The translations under genes were made by a program, and so were the position numbers. This document shows, piece after piece, positions 1 to 13,462 of a stretch of 64,000 bases of DNA. The stretch lies in assembly GCF_015832195.1 (NCBI RefSeq), contig NC_052045.1:2666001-2730000 (forward strand), read 5' to 3'. Below the pieces are notes generated by a model that worked only from the letters and a program-made list of their open reading frames with translations, searched no databases and was not told where the DNA came from. The DNA is from Motacilla alba alba. Its lineage: Eukaryota > Chordata > Aves > Passeriformes > Motacillidae. The first letter of the stretch is position 1. The number at the start of each line of letters is the position of its first letter.

Positions 1-3000
1 CTCTCACTGATTTGTTTCTCAAAGCCAGATTTTGACCTTAGATAAGCCATCTTTTATTTCATGGGAAAGAACTGTTCATCCACACATGCAAAAAATCACT
101 GTGCCACTTGCACAGCATTTGTGGCAACATTAGGTTGCAACTGGGAACAGTATAAAGTAAACTGGAACACATTTTGAAGCAATAAAACAAATACAGATTT
201 GGCTTCTTTAGCAGAAGGCACGAAAATATAAGCCCTGCAAATTGTTTCTAAATCAAGATACACATTTTGAACCAATTAGGGTAAATTTTAGAATGGTAAT
301 TCTATGCTGATAGGAAGCAGAGTGTGAGTCTCCTCTTCATATTCAATCTGGCTAGAAGTTATTTGCAATAAATTTCATAATTACTAAGAAATTATAAATT
401 ATATATTCTATGCTTTAACACAGATTCCAGAGGAAAGAAAATAACAGAAGCCAGAGTAAAAGCAACCTGTCAGCTGTCTTTACCTCTTTATTGGTACACA
501 AGCTGACAGATGGGCACTGATTATTCTGTCATTAGATCCCACAACTACAAGAACTTGGTGCAGCCTTTGAATTCACATGGCTGTACGTGTGTGAGCCCAT
601 CTCTGCTTTTCTCATCCAGTATGGGAGAGGAGCTTTTCATCAAAGCAGCTGAGTTTGATATAAAATGTGGTGCTTTAGCTGCCCATTATTAGCTGTGAAT
701 GACTAGAGAACAGAAAAGAATGCGAAGATCTCTTCCAAGTTCATTATTAACACTTGAATAATATTCTATGGAAAGAAATATTATCTATGTCTATTTCAGG
801 TTTATTCATTACAGGTTTAGACATCTTTTTAAACCACAGAAAAACCATTACAGAGAAGTAGACTTTCTCTTAACTCTATCAAGAGTAACTATTTCAAGTT
901 GTTGAAACAAGAATATTTCACATTGTTTCAGAGATAAGGTTAGGTGTGATATGCTGCAAATTAACAAACACATTTTCTAAGAACAGATAGTTCTCACCTT
1001 CTAAACACTCAAAAAAATCAATGAAACATTTAAGAAATACATTTTTAAAATTATAAATACCTAATTCTCTCCTTTATGAGCAAAGAAATCGAAAACTAAA
1101 GCGAGAAACATGAACAAAACCCTTTAGGATTAATTTCTTGATGTTGAAGTAAATAGCTCTATCATCATTAAAACTTTAGTTAAAATTTCCATTAGGGTCA
1201 GATTTCTATTGGGACTGAACTGCACCTCAGTCAGCACATTATCCCAGTGATCTGAAGGATTTGTTCCCACTGGGAAGGGCAAGAGTCCATTGGAAAAGCA
1301 CAATAGATAAAGAACAGTTATAGAGCACCTTTGCCCATTAAAACAACGGGTAGAAATAATCTGCTCCATTGAAATCACTACCCTTAGAGAAGAACGGGAG
1401 TGAGAAATACAAGACTGACTTTTTAAATTTAAAAATACAATTTAAGCACTAACTATTGGAGGCAAACCAAAGTTATGCCCATCTCAGAGCTGGATTAGCT
1501 TAAAGAGGTTCTGACCCTGCTCACAAGATCCCTTATCAGGGCAATCAGGAGCTCTGTTTCCTTATCCAATTTTCATCACAGCCTTTTCCATGGATTTGCA
1601 CACACAGTCTCTCAAATAATGAAACTTTCTTGTTGAACACTCCCCACTGTTTTTATTTACCTGGTCATTTGTAATGGATCCAAATGTCCTTTTCGGAGCT
1701 GTTTTGGGCTGTCATGTGAATAAAAAATTAGAGAGCATTTTAAAAATTGCAACATTTAGGTGGTTTCATGAATACATAATCAACGACACAGGGACACACA
1801 GTGTGGTAAACCAGAACAGCTCCTGAGTGCTGCAGACAGGACTGGATGTGACAAAGGGCACCAGAAATCTACACACAGGTATTGCATTCCATAGCATTTC
1901 ACCACAGGGTTTTGTTAAACCTGTGGAGCACTGACTGCCCGGGCATTGTTGGGAAGAATGGGAAAAGAGATCAGCTCCTGGTTAATGCTGACAACAGAGA
2001 CACAGTCCACTGTGTCCAAAACATCCTGGGGACCTGCACTTGCAGAGCAGTAAACTGGCAGAAAGCAGGAATTGCTCAAAGAAGTGGGGAAGGGAAAGAA
2101 TATTGTGCTAAATAATGCTACAAGCCCAACTGCTTGTGATACAAAGTATTCAGATTGAGAGAGGCTACCAGTGATTATTCCTTAAAACATACAAATTATG
2201 TAATTGTGTGTAACAAGTCTGCATTGTGAGCTGACAAAGGGTAGATCAACACTGTCCTCGATCTTCATTCAAAAGGGGATTCTGAACCTCCAGAGAAAGC
2301 CACAGGAGCAAAGGCAGCTCATTGTTTCGTGGCTACATCTTCACCCTACTCCTATTATCAATACTTCAGGCACTGTAAATGACAAACACATCACGAGATG
2401 TCCTTGGCTCAGCTGAATGTCAAACACAAGTCAGGGGCCATGCACAGCTCAAACTTCTACCAGTATTCTACAGGAACTCATCTCAGTGACTGGTGCAATA
2501 AGCTAGAAATACACATTTATTACACGTTAACAATCTTCTTGAAAGGAAAAAAGGAAGAACAAGAAAAAATATTAAAAGATTGGTTTCTCATTAGAAATTT
2601 AATCAGTAATTAAGTAATTACGTAAATAAAAACCTTTGGCTGAAATGTAGTTTGGAGTCCAAAGGACCCTACGATCTTTTCAGAAAGTCCAGAAAAGAAT
2701 GCATGTTTGCTAAATGCTGGTTATTTCACATGGAACAACACAGAAAATCTTTGCAGGGCTTCTGCAGAACTACAAGACAGGTCCCAGACACTTTTTCCTT
2801 GCCTGTTTTTCCAAGACATATGGAACTGCTCTGCGACTGTGCTGTCTGTCAGCAGAGCAGAGACTACAGCAGCACAACTCCAGCTCTGAATGCAGAAAAC
2901 AGACCACAGTTACATGGTGGACAACTTTTTTCCACAAAAGCTGAAAACTAAACTTGCAGTTTTCTTTCAAAGGCGATACTTTGGCTGTGAAATTGTGAAT

Positions 3001-6000
3001 TGCCAAAGCCAAGTTAACGTCTTAAACACAAAATATTCCACATGGCAGGCAATAATGGGTCTGTGTGTCTGTCATGGGTGCATGTGGATGCACTCAGATC
3101 CAAACCACCCTAAGTGGTGTAGCTCTAATAAAGGTCCCAGGTCTGCTATTACTCACCCAGTGTGCAATTTGCTGTCCATGCATTCTAGAAAATTACCATT
3201 TTTTGGACAGCTGTCCTGCTTAAAGACTCCACAGTCACTCCTCTCATGACATCTCACAGCTTACAACCCAAAGTTACGGGAAAGAAGTGTCATTAGCAGC
3301 AGCAGTTACCTTATGAACTGAGTGGCAGAACTTCAAAGGAAAAAAATAACATTACAAAGGTAAGAATCTCCTATAATGCAGACCTCAGCAGATGAAGAGT
3401 TGCTTACAGATTTGAAACACTCTCTTTGTCAAAGCAATGCAGCCTTTTAATTTGTAGGCCAAGATTTTTAAGGCTTTTGTTCAATTTATGGTTTTCTGTC
3501 AGTGTCAGGCACTGTTTCTATTGGTTTACTTTGAAGCAAGAAAAAAGTTTAGCTTGGAATAAACTGAAATTTCAGGTTCAGAACCGCAATAAAAATTGGA
3601 TTTGTAAGCACCCAATTATGCATAAACCTAAAGTGCATTTTCTGCATTCAGAACCCTAATTAGCTCCATTCCTGTGTAAGAGATGAGGAAATCATTTTAT
3701 GAGCAATGTCTACACCATAACTTGCTACTTTTCCTCCTCCTCTATAAGAGCTCCTACAAATGGAAAACGTTGCCATTATTTCTCTCCATTTACACAACCA
3801 CACCCAAAACTGCTCCTGTCCCACAAAACAAGAGCAAGCACAACACTGTGCATGGGATCAACAGAACACAAGGATAATAATGAACCACTTTATGCTGGAA
3901 AGAACAGCAAAAAATATAACATGGAATGAAGAAGAGAATAATCAATGTATTTAATACTGATTTTCTGAAAAAGAAAAGAAAAAAAAGGCTAGGAGGTTTA
4001 CCCAAACAGGAAATTACTTCCTTGGAAATATAAATTTTATGTTATTATTGCAAAATTTAAACAGTCCTAATAATTTGCTGGAGTGTCCTTAAACTTTTCA
4101 GATGAGCTGGTCCCTTCTTTAAGGAGTCTTCTTCAATCTTGTCATGTTCTAAACATTGTCTACTTTATTTTCTAAGATAGGTAGATATAAGATGGATGTG
4201 TTTTGTCTGAAATGGAATATTTTTTCATCCTACTCAATTCTTGGCATTCAACTGTCAGAACATGTTTATTAGATTATATTCCTCCATTGAGGAGAAACAA
4301 TTAGGGACAGTCAATACTATATTCTGGATTTATTTACTTTTTTTGCTGCCCTAATTTCTTCAGTCTACACTTCAAGTGAGCCTGAAACTCCCTAACTTAA
4401 AAGTGTTAATATTTTTAACCACTAGTTTTACAAGGGAGAGAACAGGCAGAGCTGAAAAATTGGGAACCCACATGAGCTCCACATTTTCAAGACTGCACCA
4501 AGTTTCATGAATAAAAAGAAAGTTCTCTTTCCATAGCACATCTCTGGCCTTTGAAACGTTGTCTCAAGTTGAGTTGTTTGTGAGTTCTGAACTATATCTA
4601 ATTTCTCTTTTTAAACATGGATGAAAAAAAACCAAAAAAACCAAAAACAACAGAAAACCAAAACAAAAAAAAAAAACCACCAAAAAACCCCAAAATCTAA
4701 AAAACCCCAGAAACCTGAATCTTTTATTTTAATAGAAATTTACTTCATCCACCTATACAATCTAGGGTGGCAATAATGGTGAACCCACATTGCTGCATTA
4801 ACAGAACACAAAATTCCCACGAAACTCCTTCCAGGGAACTGGGCCATCACTTGAGTGGTCTTTCACAATGCACTGCAGACATACAATTATATATTTCAGA
4901 AAAAAAATATGCAGCTGCACCAGAAACTGTAAGGAATTTATGTTCACAATACTCCTGCTGCATAATCAGTTGTCGACCAACTAAAGATGGGAAATTGAAG
5001 TACAGAGACACTTCTATCAACTGTCCAAAGTTTGTAGCTGGTCTGAAAAAGGCTGCCACTTCCGAGTTACTAATCATGTTTAAAATTAGACTTCAAATTA
5101 TAAACTTTAGAAACTAACTGTTAGAATGCCTCTTTAGGGGTTAAACTTCAGAATTGCAAACTTCAAGCAAAGTTCTTTCATTTGGAGACACTTTGACCAA
5201 AACAAGGGAGGTCAACAGCTGCAGGTAACAACCAGGGAGGAAACCTCCCCTCTTAATCTCCTCCATTACAGTTGTTCAGAAATATTCACAGACATCCTAC
5301 TGAACAAAAAGCTACATTTTCAACACCCTGAGGATATTCAGATTAAGGTATTAAACATGTTTGAGCTTTGCTCTGAATTCCCATGATAAAGCTCCAGACA
5401 CCTGACGTTTCTGCCTTTGGATTCACTCACTATGGGTATATAATAAAGGGAAAAAAAAATTAGGATTTATATCAGGCAACAATACAGCCAACAAGTGCAT
5501 TTTGATATTTGCATTATACAAGGTGACAGTTACATATTTGCTCTATTTCCTGGCTGAGAGCAGGCACAGAACCGAGGATGTGCGAGGAGGGAAATAAATG
5601 AGTACAAGGCTCCAGTGCAGCGCTGTGCCTTTGGAGGGAAGCACTAACAATTCTGTTCAGCTGCTCAGAACAGCTCCTAAATCACAACCTCATTGTGCCT
5701 CGACAGCCAAAGGCTCAGCCTGAGCTCCCAGTGGCACGTTTGGAGCTGGGGGTGAGCCCTGGCAGGTGTTGGTGAGGGGTGAACCTGCTGTGCCCTCCCG
5801 CTCACAGCCTGCTGGTGAGCACATCAGCGCTGCCAGGCAGGAGGGATTAAACCTGACAGCCACTTGTGCAGCAGGAAATACAAACATCCCAGACAGCTCT
5901 GAAAACTTCTTCCCCCTGCAGCAGGGGCTGTGCAGCATCCCCAGCTCGCAGAGATTTCAGTGGAGACTGGGGGTAATGGGTTTGTGTGGATTCAGTTCGT

Positions 6001-8087
6001 GGCAAATGGGACAACACAATATAAAATGGACTGGAATAAAACACACTTGTGCTCTGCTGCAAAGGAGTAAGAACCTGCAAATCAACATTCATTAAATTAA
6101 TGCATAGTTAGTATCTCATTCCCTCCTATACATCCATCCATCCACACACAAATTCAGTGTGTATGATATCTTTAAATGCGTGTCATCCTCATTAAGAAAA
6201 ATCCATAGTCTGACCTCTGATGCTGCAGCTTTTCCAACAAGTTGTTTAGCAAGATTGTCTTCTTTGACCTAACACCCTTCTAAAGCTCGAGTTCAGCTGG
6301 GAGCAAAATCACTGTATTTTTCCTTTATGCTCACACTTCTAGGAAAAAATGCTGACAAAACTTCCCTCTGAACAGCAGGAGCATCTCCTGTGGAACCTCC
6401 CACACTTCCAGAAACACAAGGAAATTCCTTTTTGTGCAGGGGCAGCACTTTAATGTCCATGTGTCACTGCTTTATGAAGGCTGATTAAAAAATCCACAGC
6501 CTTAACAGAGAAAATTCACAACCCATGTGGGCAAAAATATAACAGGGTGAGAAATAAACTCCAACAGAAGAGACTTTACATCCTCCACTTGGAACAGATT
6601 TCCCCCAGCTTCCACAAGCAGGCTTTAGGAATTCTAGACCTGTCACAAGTACTGCAGAAATGACCTGATCATAAGCCTCTCTCAAGGCCTCCACTCTGCA
6701 GGGTTTTGTAAAAATCAAAATAAGAAAGAGTGTGTGCGTGTGTGACATTTAACTGCCACGGGATCAGTTTTGCTTCTGAAAGAAATAGAGCTATACTTTT
6801 TCAAGGAATGAGAACTTATCCTTTTTTTATTACTCTCAGAAAATAACAGTGAGACTCCCATATTAAATTGTAAAAGTATGTGACGTATGCAAGTGCAAGA
6901 TGCCACTTCACTGCACATGGGAAGATAACAAATAATATTGCAATTTCAGAGTAATAAATCGAGATGGTGGCTGAGAAGACAGTGACACTGCTAAAAATAG
7001 TTCCAGAGAATTCTGAAACTCAGTAAATAGAAGTCTTTTCACCATACTGATCAAGGAGTGTAGGGGATAAACCAAAAATGTATTTTCTGGTGCTGATTTC
7101 TCAGGAACTTGACTTCTTCCTCCTCCAGTGTTACTGACTCCTATTTATCTGACTCACTAGAACAAGAGTGAGATAAAAAAGGAGAAACATTTCCTTACTG
7201 TAAGGCAGCAACTTGAGTCTGAAAATCAATTTTGAGAAGAAATCTCTTGCTACCTGTGTGTATTGAAAGTTCTAGCAAATAAATTGTCCTGACTTTCCAG
7301 TTAATGAGTTATATTCTGAGAAAATGCTTCCCTGTGAGTTTGGGATCAAAAAAATCTTAGAAGTGTATTTGATTTATACTTCAATATATAGTTTTACTCA
7401 AGAATATATTCCTTTCTAAAAACAAAAATAAAAGTCCAATTTCACTCTAATTGAATGTGCTTGAGCTATTTCTTGGTCTTAAAATCAGAGATGGAATTGA
7501 TGTAACTGATTTGTAAGAAAGAAAATAAATTTAAGAATATTAGAATGGCATGTTTACAAGGGAAACACCAAACACTCATCATTCCAATCCAGCCTTTCTG
7601 CTTAGTTCACTGTTTATATCCCCTAATAGCAGTTTAGTCGTGAATATACACTAAAAATTATAGCTAACGGACAGGGATTTTTTTCCTCCAAAAGGGGGAA
7701 AAAAATCAAAGAAAACCATGAGACCGTAGAACACAGCAAGCCAATATTTAAGCAGGAAGAGCAGCAGCTTCAGAAGGTAAATACAATATCCATCTCCTGC
7801 TGCAGAGCTCTAGATTAGTCTCACCTGGTCATGTGAGTCCTCCAATAAATCATAAACTGAGACAAACCCTCCCACAGCTCATGGGGAAAAATGCAGAGAG
7901 TGGTGAATGTCAGGAGTAAGGGGAGTTCTGGGGTGTGTCCTCAGCAAGGTTAATGCCAGAATAAATAACACAGCTCAGGAGTCATCTAGCAACGTGACTG
8001 CCCTCTCACAAAGTCTGCTACTCCAGAAAAAGCAAATTAAACAAAGGTTGGTGAAGCCATTTCTCCCCAGTAATGACGCCGATAACC
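1..8087. other. Intronic stretch without recognised genes
   Basis: AT-rich unique-looking sequence. It holds an A-rich low-complexity tract (about 4624-4710), a somewhat GC-richer patch at about 5560-5990 with no recognisable repeat or gene, a short CATC/CA run near 6129-6150, and a poly-T/poly-A hairpin at 7676-7707. The open frames are short and have no family features. Confidence 0.6.
4624..4710. repeat. A-rich low-complexity tract
   Basis: A run of adenines interrupted by CC and C (AAAACC and AAAAAAC units). It could be a decayed poly(A) tail or simple sequence. No body of a retroposed element is recognisable beside it. Confidence 0.8.
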
Positions 8088-8093
8088 CAAGTC
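8088..8093. repeat. Left target-site duplication of the solo LTR
   Basis: CAAGTC directly precedes the TG terminus and recurs exactly at 8489-8494 directly after the CA terminus. Confidence 0.88.
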
Positions 8094-8488
8094 TGTCACC
8101 ACGACATTTTTATGAAAATCCTTTGCCAGGATTTTCTTCTCCTGAGAAACTGAGGAGCCTCAGGAAAGAAATGTAACCAAGAACTCTCTGCTGCTGTGGA
8201 ATGCAACAGGTGCTGCCTTGATTGGTCCATGGGAAGTGTTTCTAATTAATGACCAATCAAGGATGCAGCTGGCTCAGATTCTCTGCTCAGTCACAGCCTT
8301 TGTTATTCATTCCTTTCTATTCCTTTCCAGCCTTCTGATGATTCCTTTCTCTCTATTCTTTTAGTATAGTTTTGGTATAGCATTTTTAATATAATATATA
8401 TGATAATATAATAAATCAGCCTTCTGAAACATGGAGGCAGGATTCTCATCTCTTCCCTCGTCCTGGGACCCCTGCAAATCTCTCAACA
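8094..8488 (+). mobile_element. Solo LTR of an endogenous retrovirus, complete, 395 bp
   Basis: The element starts TGTCACC and ends CAACA, so it has the canonical TG...CA termini of an LTR. It is flanked by a perfect 6-bp direct repeat, CAAGTC, at 8088-8093 and 8489-8494. Inside are a CCAAT-type inverted repeat (8216-8227 against 8251-8262), a TA-rich stretch at about 8365-8415 and a polyadenylation signal AATAAA at 8410-8415, followed by the R/U5-like 3' part. No internal retroviral genes lie next to it, so it is the product of recombination between two LTRs. A 6-bp duplication fits ERVK/alpha-beta type integrases. The strand follows the AATAAA. I associate this family with songbird genomes, but have not matched it to a named consensus. 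Confidence 0.88.
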
Positions 8489-8494
8489 CAAGTC
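8489..8494. repeat. Right target-site duplication of the solo LTR
   Basis: CAAGTC, identical and in the same orientation as the copy at 8088-8093. Confidence 0.88.
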
Positions 8495-11400
8495 AAAGGG
8501 AAATTCCAAGCTTTCCCAGGTCTGGGTGCACACACAGCACTTTCCTGAGGTTCATTCAATCACTGTCCTAAACCAGATGCTCCCAAACAGCAGCTCACAT
8601 TTTGTTTGTGGTACAAAAAAGCTGTCATTGGCACACACAGAAATTGGACCTGAGGCCTCTTCCTCAGCCAAAAGCATGAACAGCTTTGGGGCTGCTGCCA
8701 CCATTCCAGGCAGGAAGGTGTCAGGGTGGCTAACCAGAACTGAGAACTTCCCCAGACCCCTCCCAGCTCCCACTCTGACCAAAACCCCATTAAAGACCCA
8801 GCACAGTGCCCAGAGAACCCATTCCTGCTTGGAAAGCAAGGAGAGCATCTCTCAGCCTCACACAGGCTGGAACAGGAACAGCGACAGGACAAAGCACCTT
8901 CTGGGGAGGAGAAGATGCTCTCAATAATTCAATGTGAAGTTTAGCCTTCGAAAAAAGTGATGTAAACAAGTGATTCTACCAACCAAACATTAAAATATTG
9001 CATCCTGAAATGAAGTATTATTATAACTTATGTCCATCATCTGGGAAAATGACCATTAGCATGGAATATAATGCACAACTCAAACAATTTAACTTAAACA
9101 GTCTTTAAACAATTTTCAACTTAGACACAAAGACTTCATCTATACCTTGATTTGTGCGCTTGATTATTTTTTATTTCTTTGTCTTAGAGGGTTTAGCATA
9201 TTGTTAGGATTCTTGCATATTAAGATATTAAGCTAAGAACAATAATTCAATTTATTATGTCGATGAAGCAGCCAGCTAAACAAACAGTTGATTCTGAATT
9301 CAAAGATTTAGTTGGGCATGTTACTATTTTTAAAACATGCCTAGGATGTTCTACCAAATACTACATCTGTCATTATTCATCAGGTTCACAGATACTGAAA
9401 GAACACAAAACAAGTACTCTCCAAGACAGGACGGAGTCAATTTGCTCACAGAAATCTGCAGGACTGCTCTCTACAATAAAACAGGTTTCAGTTGTTACGT
9501 GGATTCGAAATAGAGCACTATCTTCAAATCCTAAGGTGACACTATAAAACTAAATTTTTTATGTGTTCTACCTACAGAGTCAAAGCTCTGCTTCCACACT
9601 CAATTAACTTTACTGGTAACATAAGAAGAGGCCTACTGTGGTTATATGTGGAAGCACCCATTGTGAAATGTAAAATTAAGTGAAATCTGTTTTGAAATCC
9701 AGCATTATGGCTCTAAACAAAACAGCAAACCAGAACTAAATTAGTGAAAGTGACTGTGACAGCTGAAGCCATGGAGCTTCCAAGAGGGCTCAGCATTATT
9801 AAAGATTTTCCTTATTATGCTCTTAGGCACAATCTGATTAGTTCCAACAGCTGCCCAGCAGGAAAAGCCAAGCCATCCTTCCACAGGAGCCCTCCAAGTC
9901 AAGCACCTTTAGCTTCAGTGGTGCCAGATCCAGGCAGCACACAGCACTGCAGCATCAGCTCTGCTCTCCTGATTGACACTGATGTCAGAATTTCAAACCA
10001 AATCATGGCAGAAGCTCCTGATCAGCATCATGTAAGCTACTAAAACCTGTCCTGATGGATAAACTTGTTCCACAAGAAATACACAAAGGAAAGAAAAAAA
10101 GAAAATAAGAAAGGAGGGGGGGAAATCCACTGTGCATAAATGTTACTCAAGTCTCTGTTAGAGGCAATGAGTAACAAAAAAGGAATTATTTTTGCTACTT
10201 TGCTTGTGACACTCAGTAGCCTGAAGCATATGCTGTGCTGTGACAAATGTGCCATTGAACTTTAAAACAATATTCAAAATAGATCCTGAAAGACTTCACT
10301 CCTGTTTGCAGGAACTCTTGCAGTGTTATCTGAGTATTACAAGAGAGATTAGGAGACTGATATTATTACCACTTCTCCCAGTGCCCTGGATGTTAAGTTA
10401 GGATTTTAAGAGCCACAGACACAGCGCTGACTGTGAAAGGTTTCAAGCCTGGAACAGAGATTTTCAGCCAGCTGGAGCCCTGAATCATACACTCCATCAT
10501 CAAATAATTCTGAAGTTGTAATAAAGTTAATCAATAAAAAACACACAGGTTTTAATTCCACAAAGGTAAATTCACTTCTGAAGAAGGCTTGACTATTCTT
10601 CCAGTTTCTGAACATAGGAAAACTTAGGAGAAAATCATATTTCTAGTGTTGCAAAGTTTTCTGCCACTGGGCAGCAGAACAAGTTCTGGTTGTATCTCCG
10701 GGCTCTACTTCCCACCTTAGCTCAAGCATATACACATTTTAAATAGAAACCAAATTAATTTTATTTCTGCTTAATGCAATATAAATGGGCATGGAAATTA
10801 GTGAAAAATGTCTTTGCACAGTTTCTCAGCTCCTCTGTGAGCCTGTAAAACCGTATACTTTTCAAGTTAAATAATAAAGTTGAAGTCTTTTATCACTGCA
10901 TCCAAAATGCTGTTTTCATAGTATAAGAATGCCACCAGTGGGCTGATGTAAACAGAAATTAAAACAAGTGATCATCACAAAATGTAGTGTCTAAAACTTT
11001 GCCACTATTCTAAACACTCAAATTTTAAAATCTAGAATTTTTACAAAACAGATACAAAATACCACTACAATTACACACATGGAAAAAAAAAAAAAAAAAA
11101 AAACCAAAAAACAAAACAAAACCAAAAAAAAAAAAAAAAAAAAAAAAACAAAAAAACAAAAAAAAAACAGATAAGAATATCAGATTCCCCACTGCTGGGC
11201 AAGAAATCTGTGAGCCTCAAACTGGCAGAAGCTCAGGAACAGCTTGGGAAAATATTCTGGTGATTCCCAAGCATCTGATATCAAATGTTAGAGAGAGATC
11301 CAAGATCAGAGGAAACGCAGCTCCATCCTGCCAGGCCAAACTTGGGTCAGCCCAGAAATCAGTGCCTGCCCCTCCTCTTCCCCTTGGGAGGAAGATGCAG

Positions 11401-13298
11401 GCTTTGGAAACAGAGACAAGCAAAGACTGAGAAGACCAAAGCCCAGTTCAGGTGAAAAATTAAGGTGTCCAGCAAAGGTCATAACGTCTTCACATAATGC
11501 ACTTCAAAACCCAGACAATAAAAATCTCAGAAGCAGATATTAAAGCAGATATTAAAACACACACACACTAACAGGTTTTTCTCTTTAGCTTTGCCAGAGG
11601 TCCACTTAGACACTGAACTTCACTGCCAAGCTCTGGACGATGCTGGCAGTTGAAGGTTTGAATTATTCAAATGAAAGGTTTTTGATGAGGGAGGGGCTGG
11701 ACTAGCTCAGAATTTAAAAATAAGCATTAATGTAGAATCCTACAAAGAAGCAGGCAATCTGGAAACTTCCAGGAACTCATTCGAGTTCTGATATTGTACA
11801 AGAAGAGTAAGTGTCTTGGATATTCAACATGGACAAATACTTGATTACATAAAACGATACAAGTGTTTATTGTAAAAAAATAAAAGGTTATATGAAATTT
11901 TGATCAGTATTTTAGGCTCTGTTTTTAAGACTTACTTCCAAATTATGGTGTTCATAATAGTTCTTGGCTTTCCCAACAAATACCAATTCACAAAAAAGTC
12001 ATGTGTAAGTGCCAGAGTACAATTTTTGATATGAGATGGGAAAGAGGATGAGGAACAAAATACAAGTTACTCCTTTGTTTATACCTTTCAATCTGCTGCA
12101 ATAAACTATCTTCAAAAAAGCCCTAATGGAAATGAGGATGAAAATTATACGGCTAGGGTTAGGATGAAGAGGAAAATGCATTCTCCCAGTGAAAAAGCCA
12201 TATAATATCCCGGTCTGAAAAGCACAGAGGAATATCCTGACTCAAAAGAAAAAGAAGAGGGAAAAAAAACCCCAGAAAACGTCAATTTGCTTGAAAAAGC
12301 AGAGGAAAAAAAACTACAATTATTCGACTTTGGAACATCAGCAATAACCAAAGCAAGAACACATCACATTAATAGAGCCAGCAATTACAGCACAATGAGA
12401 GAAAAATGTATTTCTATACTGAGAGCTGATGACTCAGAACTCATTTCTTTCAGCAATGTTTCTTTTTGTTTCTTCAGAATTGTCTGAAACAGTCTTTGCT
12501 ACATGTCCCAGCTTCAAAAGCTCCACGGGACTTAAGTGTTCAGACCAATTATGTTTCTGGGTTAGAGAATATAAATTATTTTGCAATACACCTTTCTTTC
12601 AGGAATAAAAATAACTGTACTAATGCAGTCAAGGGCCATGAACCTTAGCTGACACTTGATTTAAATATATTCTTTGATACCTCTTTCTTCTTAAATGGAA
12701 GGAAAGTGTTCTATGCAGTGTATTTGGGGGAAAACTAGCTGGGATATTTAAATCTTCATTACTAAAATCCAACATTAGAAAGATTAAAGTAAATATAAAA
12801 TCAAGACACATTATTGTTATTATAAAAGCTAGTTTAATATTTTAATTGTGTATTTTATGACAACTTAAACCAGGAAAAACTGAAACTACTTCTACTTTCA
12901 AAACATAGCCTAAAAATTGGAAATTTTCAAATCTTCCTCCCCCCCTAGATGGGATGAAAAGTGAGTCTTAGAAAAGTGAGTTGGATAAAAACACTGAATA
13001 TGTAAAAATACTGCCCCAACACCATGGCAATACTGTTTTGGCACTTGAAAAAGGCTCCTACCTCTTTCTTCAGTGATGTACAAAAGAATGACACCTTTAA
13101 AATATGGTAGATTTTCAGACAGTAGGAAAAATTAAGGGTGCAGCACCATCTGTCCCCAGTGCACTTTTATTCCCTTTTGTAACTTCATGTGGCACTGCAT
13201 GTTTGCAGTCCCAGTATCAGTCATCTATGCAAACCAGAGTATCATTTTATTTTGAAGGGATATTTTAGTGCTCTTACTGGGGTTATCAATCAAGAGCA
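8495..13298. other. Intronic stretch without recognised genes
   Basis: Unique-looking sequence. The block 8520-8930 is somewhat GC-richer and open in several frames, but I recognise no protein family or repeat in it. A purine-rich stretch lies at about 10080-10125, the A-rich tract at 11083-11168, and a short direct repeat (AAGCAGATATTA) followed by a CA run near 11530-11570. Confidence 0.55.
11083..11168 (+). repeat. Poly(A)-like low-complexity tract
   Basis: About 85 bases of nearly pure adenine broken by single C or CC. It resembles an expanded poly(A) tail, but no retroposed body can be recognised upstream of it. Confidence 0.85.
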
Positions 13299-13304
13299 GG
13301 ATAG
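13299..13304. repeat. Left target-site duplication of the palindromic element
   Basis: GGATAG directly before the element, repeated exactly at 13596-13601 in the same orientation. Confidence 0.9.
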
Positions 13305-13437
13305 TGTCACCAGGACATTTTGATGAAAATCCTTTGCTAGGATTTTCTTCTCCTGAGAAGCTGAGGAGCCTCAGGAAAGAAATATAAGCAATAACTCTCT
13401 GCTGCTGAGGAATGCAACAGGTGCTTCCTTGATTGGT
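13305..13437. repeat. Left inverted-repeat arm of the palindromic LTR element
   Basis: 133 bp, reverse complement of 13463-13595 with four mismatches (two near the outer end, two near the loop). The central roughly 95 bp are identical. Confidence 0.92.
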
Positions 13438-13462
13438 TATTAATTAGAAATACCTCACGTGG

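Noticed and set aside
8526..8927. 133-codon plus-strand frame with opposite-strand frames of 98 and 110 codons
   Set aside because: Overlapping open frames on both strands reflect the local GC rise, not coding. No family is recognised.
11083..11168. Poly(A) tail of a processed pseudogene
   Set aside because: No exon-like or gene-like sequence could be recognised upstream, and no target duplication is seen.
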